Of a stretch of 64,000 nt of DNA, positions 40,401-54,097 are shown in pieces. The position numbers and the translations under genes were made by a program. How positions within the stretch are numbered: position 1 is the stretch's first letter; each line of letters opens with the position of its first letter. The notes beneath the pieces are model-generated. The model made no database searches. It saw nothing but the letters and a program-made list of their open reading frames with translations, and was not told the DNA's origin. Source of the DNA: Aphrocallistes beatrix (lineage: Eukaryota; Porifera; Hexactinellida; Sceptrulophora; Aphrocallistidae); the NCBI GenBank assembly GCA_963281255.1, contig OY725500.1, positions 3,963,184 to 4,027,183 on the forward strand. Direction: 5' to 3'.

Positions 40401-43400
40401 GAGTTCTCAAATCGTGCGGTTCTTCTCTCTTCCTGAAAAAAAGATTCGGTATTGGTTACCACTTAACGATGGTAAAATCGCATACATTCGATTTATTACA
40501 GGTACAGGGAAAAATCGATAGTTTCGTAACCAACGCACGTGTAGAGGACGATATAGGCACTGAAATTTCATTCGTCATTCCAGCACAAGACACAACCAAG
40601 TTCCCCAGTCTTTTTGAATACCTTGAGAGCAACTCGGTTCAGTTGGGAATTAAAAGTTATGGGATTTCACATACAACGATGGAAGATGTGTTTCGCACGA
40701 TCAGTGACACTACTGATGAGCAACATGCTGGTAGTGGGATCTGTTCGAGTGAAATCAGTCCTGGATCCGATCTCGAAATGAGTCCGCTAAGGAAGCTTCC
40801 GGGGCGAATCCCAAGGGCATCATTATCATCTCCCGACGGACCTAGTGTTACAAAATCAGTGATCAATTCGGACCTTCAAATCAATAACGGCACACAGCAT
40901 GGAGACCCGTCTCATAACAGTAAACAGTTGACACTCAACCATGGCGTTGTGTTATGGTTCCAGCAACTATGGGCGATGATCATTAAGAAAGCTTGGTACA
41001 GTCTTCGCAGATACGGATTTGTCATACTACAGATCATACTGCCGCTGATATTCACTGTACTCGGGTTAGCTATGGTGAAGTTTCTAAGTCAGCCGTCTAG
41101 TCCTGATCCAAGCATACAATTATCTGTTCAGAATGCGTTCCCCCGTCCAGATCTTGTGTCGTTATTCCACATGCAAGTTCCTGAGAGTATGAACACGTTA
41201 CCCAATAATTTTAGCCTTGATTTGATCACGAATTTCAGTGATTTCGCATCTTTGGCTATGGAAGAGGAAATATTGCCTGGTTACATTGCTCTGGTCAATT
41301 CAACACGGAATAACACACAACCAGTTCAGTGCTGTGACTACGAGTTTCAAATGTTAGACCAGTATTGCGCACATAGGGTGACTCAGAATTTTAAGTCTGT
41401 GGACTATTGTAACGCATCTCCTAACTTTGGCTATCGAAACTGTCAAGAATGTACAAAGTGCACTCAAGCTGACCAAGATAGAACCTGCCCGCGACCCCCA
41501 CCCATCATCTACAACACGAACCAACCCAGACCCTACTCTGGACCGTACGAGACGGAGCTAAACGTCAAAACCGTCTACATTAACGAATATTTACTCAGGG
41601 AAATGAATAAGAATGTGCAGGCATTTTATGCTAGTCACTTGCTGGGAATCACGACGAATAAACTAGAACCAAATTCTCTTTCAGGAAAATGCTTATGCTG
41701 TTCAGAACTAGTCACGAATAGAGATTTTAACAATGAGACAACTGGTGTCTGTGCTATAGAGCGGAATTCAACGCGTCAGTGTGTGAATACGGGCATAGGC
41801 AGGTTATTCTCTCAATTCGTTCCTAGACCGGATCGGGTCACTCTCTGGTACAACAACCAAGGTTTCCACACGGCACCCACCGCATTAGGGGTACTCCATA
41901 GCTACCAGTTTTATAGTCTGTGGAGAGAAAACGGTTTTACTGGCAACCCCCCGAAAATAACTGTGAATAATCATCCTCTACCGAGAAACAGCGTAGCTCA
42001 AGTCTTGGCAACTTCTGTGGATAGTTTAGTGACTGTTCTCTCTGTCTTCCTCACGTTTGGCCTGTCCTTCCTTTCTGGTAGTTTTATCATATTTCCTTTA
42101 CAAGAAAAACAGAGTAGATCAAAGTTCCTCCAATTCGTATCCGGCCTGGATTCGTTTGCTTATTGGATCGGCATCGCAATTTGGGACTTAGTAATTACCG
42201 TGTTCTCGTGTACGCTCGTTTTCTTAGCTTTTCCCTGTTTCAACATTTCTGCCTTTTCTGGCACGAATTTAGTACTTGTATACCTTCTCTTGCTAGCGTA
42301 TGGCATTGGTAGTTTTCCTGTCATATATTTCATCAGTTTTCTATTCAAATCCTCCATCATAGCTTTCTCTATCACAATTCTGGTACTTTTCCTTTCGTAT
42401 CAAATTCTCAATACAATCGTACTCGTTCTGAGTTTCACGGGGAATACGGACGCAGCTGATATTATGAATTATATCTTCTCAATCTTTCCCAATTATTCTC
42501 TCGCTACTGGAATCTATCAGATGTATAACAACACAAACCTTTTGGAACTTTGCCAGACCGAACCTTTAACTCTGGAAGGGTGTCGGAGTTTAGGTTTCAA
42601 CATTAATGAGAATCTCTTTACATTTGAAAAACCAGGAGTTCTCGTTTATATTTTTGTTCCCATCCTAGTCGGATTAGTTTTTTTCATCTTGACGCTTTTA
42701 ACCGAATTCCTCAAACTCGATACAAAAATTGTGGATTTAGTTTATCATCGGTCAAGTGGGTACACAGAATTCACTGATGAAGATAATGATGTTGCAGATG
42801 AAAGAAAGCGAGTTTTAGAAGCTAGTGCGAATGGCGAAGCAGTGTATTTACAAAATATCAGTAAGATATACCCCGGGAATGTGTTTCGTAGACGAAAACC
42901 CAAGTTAGCCGTCAATCAGATATGTTTAGGCATTTCTTATGGAGACTGTTTTGGTTTGTTAGGTGTTAACGGGGCAGGAAAAACGACCACTTTTGAAATA
43001 TTAGCTGGAAATCTTCGGTGCAGCAGTGGTACTGCGTCTGTTGGTGGTTTCGATATTCGCAAAAAATTGTCGAAAGTCCGTCAGATGGTTGGCTACTGCC
43101 CACAATTTGATGCGCTCCACAACTTTATGACCGGGAGACAGCTGTTGTACATGTACGCGCGAATACGCGGCGTTCCTAGCAAGCGCATTGCTGAGTTAGT
43201 AAGTTTAGAATTGGAAAGGATGGACCTGTGTAAATACGCGAATCTACAATGTGGCCAGTACAGTGGCGGTAATAGACGCAAATTAAGTGCAGCCTGTGCA
43301 CTCATCGGTAACGCCCCCATCCTCCTGTTAGATGAACCCACAACGGGAATGGATCCTGGCGCTAGGCGTTCTTTCTGGGAAGTTTTGCTCAACTTGACTA

Positions 43401-43834
43401 AAGCAGGACGATGTATTGTGTTGAGTTCTCACTCAATGGAGGAGTGTGAGGCTCTATGCACTCGCTTGGCCATTATGGTTAACGGGGGATTCAAATGCCT
43501 TGGAAGTACACAGCATTTGAAAAATAAGTTTGGTGAAGGTTATGCGTTATCTCTTCGGTTTAGACGAGGTAAAGATGCTAGGGCGAATCTGAATATGATA
43601 AATGATATCAAACAATTCGTTACAAACACCTTTGAAGAGGCAGAATTAACTGAAGAGCATAATGTTGTTCTCGAGTATAAGTTACCTTCGCACAACTTGA
43701 AATCTTCGTACATCTTCAAGATCATTGAAGCTAATAAAGAACGGTTTAATATACTCGATTACGGTGTCAGTCAGACCACTCTCGATCAACTCTTTGTGGA
43801 CTTTGCAAGAGCGCAGGTTGCAGAGGATTCTTAA
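37450..43834 (+). CDS. ABCA-family full lipid transporter
   Basis: Four exons: 37450-37937, 38229-39514, 39590-39910, 40266-43834; 5664 nt, 1887 aa. Each half has a first membrane helix, a large extracellular loop, a hydrophobic membrane block and a nucleotide-binding domain. NBD1: Walker A GHNGAGKST near 39450, signature LSGGMKRRLS near 39826, Walker B IILDEPTSG across the exon 3/4 junction. NBD2: GVNGAGKTTT near 42965, YSGGNRRKLSAA near 43258, LLLDEPTTGMD near 43325. The second loop is Cys-rich (41330-41770). ABCA proteins move or flip lipids at plasma or vesicle membranes; this one cannot be assigned to a particular human ABCA. Both NBDs keep catalytic motifs. AATAAA at 44055-44060 may end the transcript. 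Confidence 0.93.
39911..40265. other. ABCA intron 3 with a C-rich transposon fragment
   Basis: At about 40090-40145 there is GGGGGCCCAAAGCTCCCCC followed by a run of 14 C and TTCCTACGCCC. This looks like the end of an hAT-like non-autonomous element, but only one end is visible. The C run may be unreliable in assembly. Confidence 0.35.
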
Positions 43835-46577
<2,743 letters not shown>

Positions 46578-46792
46578 TGAATGTCTTAATCTACAGTGTA
46601 CTCTTATTCACCTGTCTAATGTAATTCAGTATGATGTGGCATGTCGCTTTATTACACAATTATTTTCTATTTTATGTTCTAATTGGGGGGTTATAAAATC
46701 AAACACGGAATTTCACCGATTTGTATAAGTTCTTCCCTTTCACCTCTAACGATTTAACCCAGTCCACTTTCAAAAAATTCAACAAAAAATAG

Positions 46793-47004
46793 GGGCATGC
46801 CTAATTTCCGGGACGGAACGGGTTGAGATGCCTAATTTCCGGGACGGGACGAGTCAAGATACCTAATTTCTGGAGCGGGACGAGTCAAGATGCCTAATTT
46901 CCGGGGCGGGACGAGTCAAGATGCCTAATTTCCGGGACGGGATGGGTTAAGATACCTAATTTCCGGGATGAGATCCCATCCCTTCCCGGAAATTAGGCAT
47001 GCCC
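46793..47004. mobile_element. 212-bp MITE with internal tandem copies of its own end
   Basis: Inverted ends GGGCATGCCTAATTTCCGGG and its complement, with AAAAATAG repeated exactly on both sides (46785-46792 and 47005-47012). Inside, a ~31-32-bp unit built on GCCTAATTTCCGGG plus GACGAGTCAAGAT is repeated about six times head to tail. An 8-bp duplication suggests an hAT-type mover. It sits between the two HRI-like genes. Confidence 0.9.
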
Positions 47005-47138
47005 AAAAATAGGTCGATAAAAAGAAATTCAAAAAAATAAATATTGATTTTCTAAGGGAAAAGGCAGTCGTAACCTTTGAAAAGCCCAAAATCATTTTAA
47101 TCAAAGTACATCCACATTTAGATCTGGATACAATATCC

Positions 47139-48860
47139 ATGGAGTTTCTGGGTAACATATTCACTAGCATAAGTAAGAACTTTACGAGTGAGCAAAAGGA
47201 ATTCGCTGCGAAGAGGGAAAAGGATTTTGCTGAACTAGATGCTTTCATTATGAGCCAAGAATTTGAACCTTGTTATGTAGAAGATAACCCATTCCTTCAC
47301 CCATGCTTACAGGGAAGTGATGGGACATCCAGTGAAACGAGAGTAGATTTGAATCCTGCTGAGCGGTTCGCTGTTGTTTTACTAACGAATATACTGCGTA
47401 ACTTGAGAAAAAATGAGTTAATACCGGATTATGAAATTCTCTTCGAAATTTTGAAAAAATTATTAATCACAAAGCCAACTACATTTGACCAAGACTACAG
47501 CGACGATATAGTATTTCAGGAAAAAAGCGATTCTAAATGCGAAATTTCTCGCATCAAAGTTGAATTCGACATGGGCAGTCTTTTGGGTCAAGGCGGATAC
47601 GGAAGCGTTTTCAATGCGAGAAGTAGGTTGGATTGCAAAGAGTACGCGATTAAAAAGATTAAAATCCTGTCTCACGCTACTAGAGATACACGTTTGAGGG
47701 AAGTTCGAGTATTGTCAAACTTAAACCACCAGAATGTAGTCAGGTACCATTGTGGGTGGTTAGATTATGAAATCGATGATAACACCTGGAGCGAGATTTC
47801 AAGCGGGAACGAGAATTCTGGATGCGGAGAGAACACTGTTTGTTGGTCAACAGAAAGTTCTGGAATTATACAGCTTGTCCCCATTAACAATCCTAAACTA
47901 GGATTATCAGTTCCTGTGAGGAGTAATAGCAGTGCTTCTCTAGATCTCTTACGTGCTGGAAATATTGTTTCGACACTTACGAATCTTGTTGTCAGTCAGA
48001 ATAAATTTGCTGCGCAACAAAAAACAATCTCTGAAGATGAAGTTAAGCCAGATATACAAACCCAGAAAACGTATGCCGGCGATTCAACACAGAATCATCA
48101 AATCCTGGACATTGCCCCTGACCACCCTGGAGAAATTCAGATCCTCTGTATTCAACTTGAGCTCTGTGAGATGAGCTTAAAAGAATGGCTTATACAGAGA
48201 AATACCCGCTGTCCTACATTCCAGAAGTTTTTAGAGTCAGATTTGGTAAATTCGGACGATTATACAAACCAACTAATTCAAGGACTTTATTACATTCATT
48301 CGAAAGGGTATATGCATCGTGACATTAAACCAGCGAACTTGATGTTAACTGAAAATTGTAAAGTACTGAAGATAGGAGATTTCGGTTTATCCAAGGAAGC
48401 TTATAACATCGATTCACCCGATACAAAATGGCCCATTGGCCCTAACCATACGTCACGTCGTGGAACCCCGATTTATTCATCTCCGGAGCAATACTATTCA
48501 CGCGAATATACGGATAAAACGGATATTTTCAGCTCAGGATTGGTAATGCTAGAGTTGTATTGTCCATCTATAAACGATGAGGAAAGATGTGATAAACTAG
48601 AAGATCTAAGAGAGGGACAAATGCAAACCGATTTTAAGGAAAATTTCCCATTTGAGTCCGATTTGATTCTAAAAATGGTTGAATTGGATTGGGAGAAAAG
48701 ACCGAGTGCGGATGAAGTTTTAAGTTTCCTCTCTTTCAAGAGTAGACAGACTGAGAAGGATTTGAAACGAATCATAACCGTGAAAGAAAAACTTCTTGTT
48801 TCAAAAGATAAACAGATCGCTGAATTGGAGGCAAAGATCGAAAAATTCACTGCAAAATGA
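47139..48860 (+). CDS. EIF2AK1: eIF2-alpha kinase, HRI-like (EIF2AK1), tandem copy 2
   Basis: 573 aa, intronless, clearly paralogous to the preceding gene along its whole length but well diverged. Kinase motifs: LLGQGGYGSVFNAR, EYAIKKIK, HRDIKPANLM, GDFGLSK, GTPIYSSPEQ and DKTDIFSSGLVMLEL; the C-terminal coiled coil ([16 protein letters not shown]) is almost the same as in copy 1. The kinase insert is ~90 residues shorter and lacks the 42-bp repeat. Catalytic residues are present, so it should be active; the two may answer to different stresses through the divergent N-terminal region and insert. AATAAA at 48871-48876 is a likely polyadenylation signal, and ALKBH4 starts only 216 bp after the stop. 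Confidence 0.82.
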   Translation: MEFLGNIFTSISKNFTSEQKEFAAKREKDFAELDAFIMSQEFEPCYVEDNPFLHPCLQGSDGTSSETRVDLNPAERFAVVLLTNILRNLRKNELIPDYEILFEILKKLLITKPTTFDQDYSDDIVFQEKSDSKCEISRIKVEFDMGSLLGQGGYGSVFNARSRLDCKEYAIKKIKILSHATRDTRLREVRVLSNLNHQNVVRYHCGWLDYEIDDNTWSEISSGNENSGCGENTVCWSTESSGIIQLVPINNPKLGLSVPVRSNSSASLDLLRAGNIVSTLTNLVVSQNKFAAQQKTISEDEVKPDIQTQKTYAGDSTQNHQILDIAPDHPGEIQILCIQLELCEMSLKEWLIQRNTRCPTFQKFLESDLVNSDDYTNQLIQGLYYIHSKGYMHRDIKPANLMLTENCKVLKIGDFGLSKEAYNIDSPDTKWPIGPNHTSRRGTPIYSSPEQYYSREYTDKTDIFSSGLVMLELYCPSINDEERCDKLEDLREGQMQTDFKENFPFESDLILKMVELDWEKRPSADEVLSFLSFKSRQTEKDLKRIITVKEKLLVSKDKQIAELEAKIEKFTAK

Positions 48861-49076
48861 CTTAAGTTTCAATAAAAATTCACTTAATTCTACAATTTCT
48901 CGTCATTTTATCCAAATTATTCACTTGATAAATTATTAAAATCAGCAAAAAATGTTTAGAACATTTTATAAATAATGATACTTTATGCAATTTGTGTAGG
49001 CAAGTATTTATGTGAAATATTGATCCAAGGTTGGAATCTTGTATTTATAATATTTTAGTAAATAAAACCACTTAGA

Positions 49077-50184
49077 ATGGCCACCAATTCTCCCACTGAA
49101 GACAAGTCAACAGAAATTCCCCAGTCCAAACCATGCGATTGCAAAGGCATACGAACCTGTCTTGTTTGTGAGAATGTTAAAGGCTCGAAACTTATGCCTT
49201 TAATCAACAATCCTTCGAAATTTTACACCATTTGCGCTAATTGTGGAGTTTTACAGAAATCTGATGTTTCAAATGAAATTAGTTTGTTTTGTGAGGGGAA
49301 AATATGTAAATTTCCTTCCAAAACAGAACTACTCATTTCCAATTTAATGGTGGAAGGTATTATATTGGATGGGATACATTTAGTGAAAGATTTTCTGAGC
49401 GAAAGTGAAGAATCGGAAATAGTTTCAGTTATCGATTCGATTGATTGGAAAAACTCTCAATCGGGAAGGAGAAAGCAGAACTACGGACCTAAAATCAACT
49501 TTAAACGCAAGAAGATTAAACTCGGCGATTTCAGCGGATTGCCTCCTTACGCAGAAACCCTTGTGGGTAGAATTAACAGCCTCAAAACGTTCAACGCTTT
49601 TAAACCCGTTGAATTTTGCAACTTGGAATATTCAGCTGAGAATGGAGCCTCAATTGATCCGCATTTTGATGACAAGTGGGTATGGGGTGACAGGCTGATC
49701 TCTATTAGCACTCTATCTGATAGTGTTATCACCTTTTTCTCACAAGATCTGAGCGTTCAAGTGGCCTTACCACTCCCGAGGAGATCATTCCTTGGTTTTT
49801 GGGGTAGTTCAAGGTATTTTTAATAAAATTATATTCCCATCGACCAATGCATATACGGTAGAACCTTGTTAATCCGAACACCAGGGACGGTCGAAATTTG
49901 TTCGTATTATCCTGGGTTTCGTATTAACTAAGTTCTACTGTAACGCATAAGAATATTTCCTCATAATTAAATAATTTGGTACAGTGGATATACTTTTTTA
50001 AAGCAATACTTGTTCACATAGATTTGAATGGCTGCACGGAATAAAGAGGAAAGACATATCGGTGAGGAGAGTGTCCATCACTTTGAGGGAAATGAATCAG
50101 GCTATTCTACTCAATGGAGACACACAAGAGATTGGGAATAAGATTGTAGATATAGGATCTCTTTACAATGGCAAACCAGTATAA
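49077..50184 (+). CDS. ALKBH4: ALKBH4, Fe(II)/2-oxoglutarate dioxygenase
   Basis: Two exons, 49077-49813 and 50022-50184, 299 aa, close to vertebrate length. N-terminal Cys-rich CDCKGIRTCLVCE is an ALKBH4 hallmark; QSGRRKQNYGPKINF follows. Iron ligands: His and Asp in DPHFDD (HxD) in exon 1 and the second His in FEWLHGI, which is completed across the splice junction; an Arg-rich segment KRKDISVRRVSITLRE follows. ALKBH4 has been linked to demethylation of actin Lys84 and to effects on N6-methyladenine in DNA; the substrate in this animal is unknown. The 208-bp intron holds a pogo-like MITE. Without exon 2 the protein would lack the third iron ligand, which supports the splice model. Confidence 0.93.
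49856..49940. mobile_element. 85-bp pogo-like MITE in ALKBH4 intron
   Basis: Ends CGGTAGAACCTTGTTAATCC and GTATTAACTAAGTTCTACTG are inverted repeats flanked by TA on each side (49854-49855 and 49941-49942). The terminal type differs from the CAGTCGACTCC group, so it is a second pogo-like family. Confidence 0.8.
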
Positions 50185-50561
50185 GATAGTATTCATATGA
50201 ATTGCTGTGGTCATAGCTTTGTTATTCCCATAGAAAAGAGCTCGATTACATTCTATAATTATGTAACTATTGCAAATATTCATGCCATTTGGTGTGTGTT
50301 TTTTTACAAATAGATATGAAAAGTCAGGTCGTGAGGAAACTTTTAAAAAATCTTCTATGGAATTGAAATATGACTAAACACGTTCAGCCACCCAGTGTGA
50401 ATAGTATGCTCATAGAAACGTAAAACTGAATTGTTAGTTATTTAAGTTAGAACGTATTTAAAACTCTTCTATTATTTTCTTGTGTGATTTGTTTACCTGG
50501 AATCTTCAAATCCGAATTCAGAATTTTTTCTAGATTTCAGCTGGTTCGGTCAATTCTCGAG

Positions 50562-53120
50562 ATGGCCAAATTCATACCGGATACTAAACAGTCGTTGTCC
50601 AGTCATGGGGGCGGTGGGAGTTCGAAAGGAAGGGGGAGAGGGAGAGGAAGAATGAGAGAAACCAACCCAGTTCCTGTTAATCGAGTCGAAAGGTCAAATT
50701 ACAATTTACGGAACGTTCCAAAGGTAAATTATTGCGAAGAGACATCCAACTCTTCGCCTATCAGGGAACCAATGGAAACGGAAGTACACATACCGAATGA
50801 GCAATGCGAAGATATCTCTAACAAAAAGAAAGTTAGTCCAAGTCAGATAACGCCTATTGAAATAGAGGGTCAAACCAAGGGGAGAGGAAGGGGTAGTAGG
50901 GGTAGAGGAAAAGTAGATTTGCTATCACCTACCCTTCAGAACAGGTGCGAAGGCTCGCCGTATAACTTGAGAATGTTACAACCCAATTTCGAGGAAAACT
51001 CTTTCGATCTAAAACCTATTGAAACGAAAACCACGTCGGAAGTTAAAAACTCGAATAGTGATGGAGAATCCGAAAAAAAAGAAATTGAAATAAACGAAGA
51101 TTCAGCTCTCCAAAGGAGTATCGATTTTGAGGTTGAAAATATTCCTTCACGGCACCCCAACCTAGTATTCTTTTGGAAGACTCAGTCACCGTTCAGCCAA
51201 TTCCATCCGGCCCATTTCGTTGTGAAGGAAGATAACTACATATGTGCTGAACAGTACATGATGGCTGGGAAAGCGCGATTGTTTCGAGATTCAATTAATC
51301 TAGTGAATATAATGGAAGCGAACGAGCCGAAGGTTATGAAAAGTTTCGGTCGAAAGGTAGAGGAGTTTAAACCTGAAATTTGGAATATGTGCTGTCGCCA
51401 AATAGTCCAAGAGGGTAACCGTGCGAAATTCTCACAAAATCGACACTTACTTGAATCACTTCTTAATACGAACGAAAAATATTTGGTGGAAGCGAGTCCT
51501 TTCGATCGAATTTGGGGCATTGGTATGGGAGCCAGCAACTCTAAAGCTTACACGCCGAGTTCATGGAAAGGATCGAATTGGCTCGGAGAGGCACTGAATC
51601 AAGTCAAATTTGAGATTCAATTACTCATTTATTCATCGCTGAATGGAGGACGAAGCTCGATCTATGATCCTTCAATGATCAGGGAGTTGTTTAAAATCGG
51701 AATCTGCGAAAAGTTTGACAAGATGAAGTGTGAAATCGAGATTTCAGATGACGAAAAAGAGAAATATACAAATCTTTCTCAAGGGAATAAAAAAGGTTAT
51801 AAACACACATCTTTCGACTTCATGAGAGAAAAGAAACAGGATCCAAGTCAAAGATATTTATTTCAATTTTATCCATCAACCACACAGAAAGAAATTCCTG
51901 TGGAAAGTGTGAAAACCTCTCCTCGACCAGCCAAAAACGACATTGATAACAGTGAGGATTCTTGGGAAAATATTGATTTCGATTCTGCCGAACTTGACAG
52001 AATAATGTCACCAAATCCAAACGAGAGCGTTACAAATCCTGCGAATACCACAGAATCTAACGAAAATAATTTAACAGAAATCAGTCTTTTAGAGAAAGAA
52101 TCCGATTCAAACTTTGAAATATCGACACTGTCCACTGCCTCGATTGGTTCAGGGGAACAAAAAGAAACGACAGCTGAGGTCCCAAGTCCAAACGATTCCT
52201 CCCTGATGCTACCCGACATAAATTGGAATGATTCATCTCACAGATCTCAAGAGAGCGGGATATTCTCACAATTCAATGAGGTTAGTTTAAAAGATCAATT
52301 CTCAGAGAATGAAATCTCCTCTCCACTAATCCCTCCATCTATCACCACAGCTTGTCAGTACATATTCGCTGACTGGGTCAGAGAAAAACTGCTCGACAGT
52401 CCTGATGCTTTTGTTCACTTCACAAACATGAATTCAGAAGAATTAGAACTCATCCCTGGTTTTTGTGTCTATAAATCAGTTGATCAGCTGATCGCACCCT
52501 GTATGAAGCTATCTCAGATTCTAATCGATCTCCATTCTGAGTTTATTGACATTAAGAACTCAATTTTAAAAGAGAAAGATTTAAAAACTAGATATCCGTG
52601 TACAAATACCTTACCCTGTAGACCACAGAAGTACAATTTGCAAAATATAATGGTTGGTTCTAGTCTGATGCAAGATTCTGAACAACCCTCACTGAATGAA
52701 TCTAAAAAGTTGAATGTGAAAAGTGGTAAAAATTCTAAAAAGAATAAAAAGATTTCTAAAACTAAGAAAATGACAGATTCAACTCATAGCCCAGAATCAA
52801 ACCACTCGATTGACAATCCTGCTGATACAGGGGTAGAGATGACAAGTTCTCCGATGGAATTGAAACTCGACGAGGATATTTCTCAAGTTAACAAATTTGA
52901 TATTCTTTCGGATTCTGAACTTCCAAAGGAGGCTACTACCACACCAGCTGATCCGATCAAGAAGAGATCTAATTCGGATTCGAAACGTTCGAGTGCGAGT
53001 TCCCCGGAGTTTTACACAGCTGACGATGAAACGCCATCCCCCAAACCCAAAGAGGCAAAAGTAGCTAAGGGAGGCAATAAAGGAAAGAAGAAAAAGAATA
53101 CAAAAAAAGGCAGAAAGTAA
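50562..53120 (+). CDS. NADAR-domain protein with RGG and Lys-rich tails
   Basis: 852 aa from the ATG at 50562; upstream frame lacks an ATG, and CTAGATTTCAG at 50530-50540 looks like a splice acceptor in the leader. Residues ~12-30 and ~105-125 are Gly/Arg repeats (KGRGRGRGR, KGRGRGSRGRGK). A NADAR (YbiA/DUF1768) domain spans about 195-355: LVFFWKTQSPFSQFHP, YICAEQYMMAGKARLF, NRAKFSQN, LVEASPFDRIWGIGMG and WKGSNWLGEAL, with the EQYM and DRIWGIG active-site stretches kept. NADAR enzymes hydrolyse ADP-ribose conjugates, including ADP-ribosylated guanine in DNA for some members. The rest is acidic, Ser-rich and probably disordered, ending in a Lys-rich KKKKNTKKGRK tail that may hold a nuclear signal. 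Single coding exon. Confidence 0.85.
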   Translation: MAKFIPDTKQSLSSHGGGGSSKGRGRGRGRMRETNPVPVNRVERSNYNLRNVPKVNYCEETSNSSPIREPMETEVHIPNEQCEDISNKKKVSPSQITPIEIEGQTKGRGRGSRGRGKVDLLSPTLQNRCEGSPYNLRMLQPNFEENSFDLKPIETKTTSEVKNSNSDGESEKKEIEINEDSALQRSIDFEVENIPSRHPNLVFFWKTQSPFSQFHPAHFVVKEDNYICAEQYMMAGKARLFRDSINLVNIMEANEPKVMKSFGRKVEEFKPEIWNMCCRQIVQEGNRAKFSQNRHLLESLLNTNEKYLVEASPFDRIWGIGMGASNSKAYTPSSWKGSNWLGEALNQVKFEIQLLIYSSLNGGRSSIYDPSMIRELFKIGICEKFDKMKCEIEISDDEKEKYTNLSQGNKKGYKHTSFDFMREKKQDPSQRYLFQFYPSTTQKEIPVESVKTSPRPAKNDIDNSEDSWENIDFDSAELDRIMSPNPNESVTNPANTTESNENNLTEISLLEKESDSNFEISTLSTASIGSGEQKETTAEVPSPNDSSLMLPDINWNDSSHRSQESGIFSQFNEVSLKDQFSENEISSPLIPPSITTACQYIFADWVREKLLDSPDAFVHFTNMNSEELELIPGFCVYKSVDQLIAPCMKLSQILIDLHSEFIDIKNSILKEKDLKTRYPCTNTLPCRPQKYNLQNIMVGSSLMQDSEQPSLNESKKLNVKSGKNSKKNKKISKTKKMTDSTHSPESNHSIDNPADTGVEMTSSPMELKLDEDISQVNKFDILSDSELPKEATTTPADPIKKRSNSDSKRSSASSPEFYTADDETPSPKPKEAKVAKGGNKGKKKKNTKKGRK

Positions 53121-53286
53121 TTATTTAGTGTTAGATTGCCATTTGTGTAGTATTTACCCCCAATCCCACCCCACTAGTACATTAAGTTTGAAATATCACA
53201 TAACATCAGTTTTCTTGTATAGTTTTACCATCTAGATGACGTGTCAGTCATCTTATATGTATTATTAACTAGCTTAACTGTTCGGA

Positions 53287-53926
53287 AGGTATCACCATAG
53301 CATTCTATACACTAAAGAAAATGGTGCAATTTTTGGATGATGGATTAAATGAGGCGCATGCATTTGTCCGAATCGATTTTTGAAATATTGTCATTTGTCC
53401 GAATCAGTATTTGGATTGAATGTCACTTGTCTGAATGGGGACGCTGCATTTTTCAGAATCTTGAAGTAGTCATTAGTCAGAATTTCCTTTGCTGGCGTTT
53501 GTCAGAATAGGATTTCTAGTTCTAGTAAATGCCACTCAACCCCCTTGTCACGAAATTAAAATGCCAATTCAATTGGACAATATTTCGAACTTGAAAAGCT
53601 CCTTTCACACTTTTCTTATATATATCATCTCCAAAATGTTGACTTTCAATCTCCCATTCATTCTAAAAAACTAAAATGCCACTCAACCACCTTCTCACCA
53701 AACTAGAGTAGAACTCGCATTCTGACAAACGCCAGTAAAGGAAATTCTGACTAACGACTGCTTCAAGATTCTGAAAAATACAGCGTCCCAATTCGGACAA
53801 ATGACATTCCAAAATTCGATGCGGACAAATGCTGCATCCCCGGATTAAATAGTCTAATATTTCATCCTTGGTCCAAAAATGTTATAGTGCACCATTGCTG
53901 TAGTACAGAATGCTTTGGTAAAGAAA
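53287..53926. mobile_element. Fold-back element of ~640 bp with long imperfect arms
   Basis: The outer arms GGTATCACCATAGCATTCTA and, complemented, a GCATTCTGTACTACAGCAAT region begin a long imperfect inverted repeat. Inside it a tighter fold-back (about 53350-53835) has the CATTTGTCCGAAT motif repeated with spacing on both arms (GCATTTGTCCGAAT, CATTTGTCCGAATCAG, CACTTGTCTGAATG). The centre also has two CTCAACC-type near repeats. Non-autonomous DNA transposon, probably compound. Confidence 0.75.
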
Positions 53927-54097
53927 CAGAACTTCATGATAAATGATAGTGAACCTTCGGGTTTAATAGCATTACGGTTTATAACATACAGTTATACTAG
54001 TAAGTGCAAGAGGGTTGCTACGTCAAAAACACAAATAAACAGAAAGAGAATGCATCCTAAAGAGAGGGAGAGAGGAAGTAGGGATCGACTCTGTCTG

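Noticed and set aside
46793-47004. CRISPR-like direct repeats
   Set aside because: Units are head to tail without unique spacers, inside an element with inverted ends and an 8-bp target duplication, in an animal genome.
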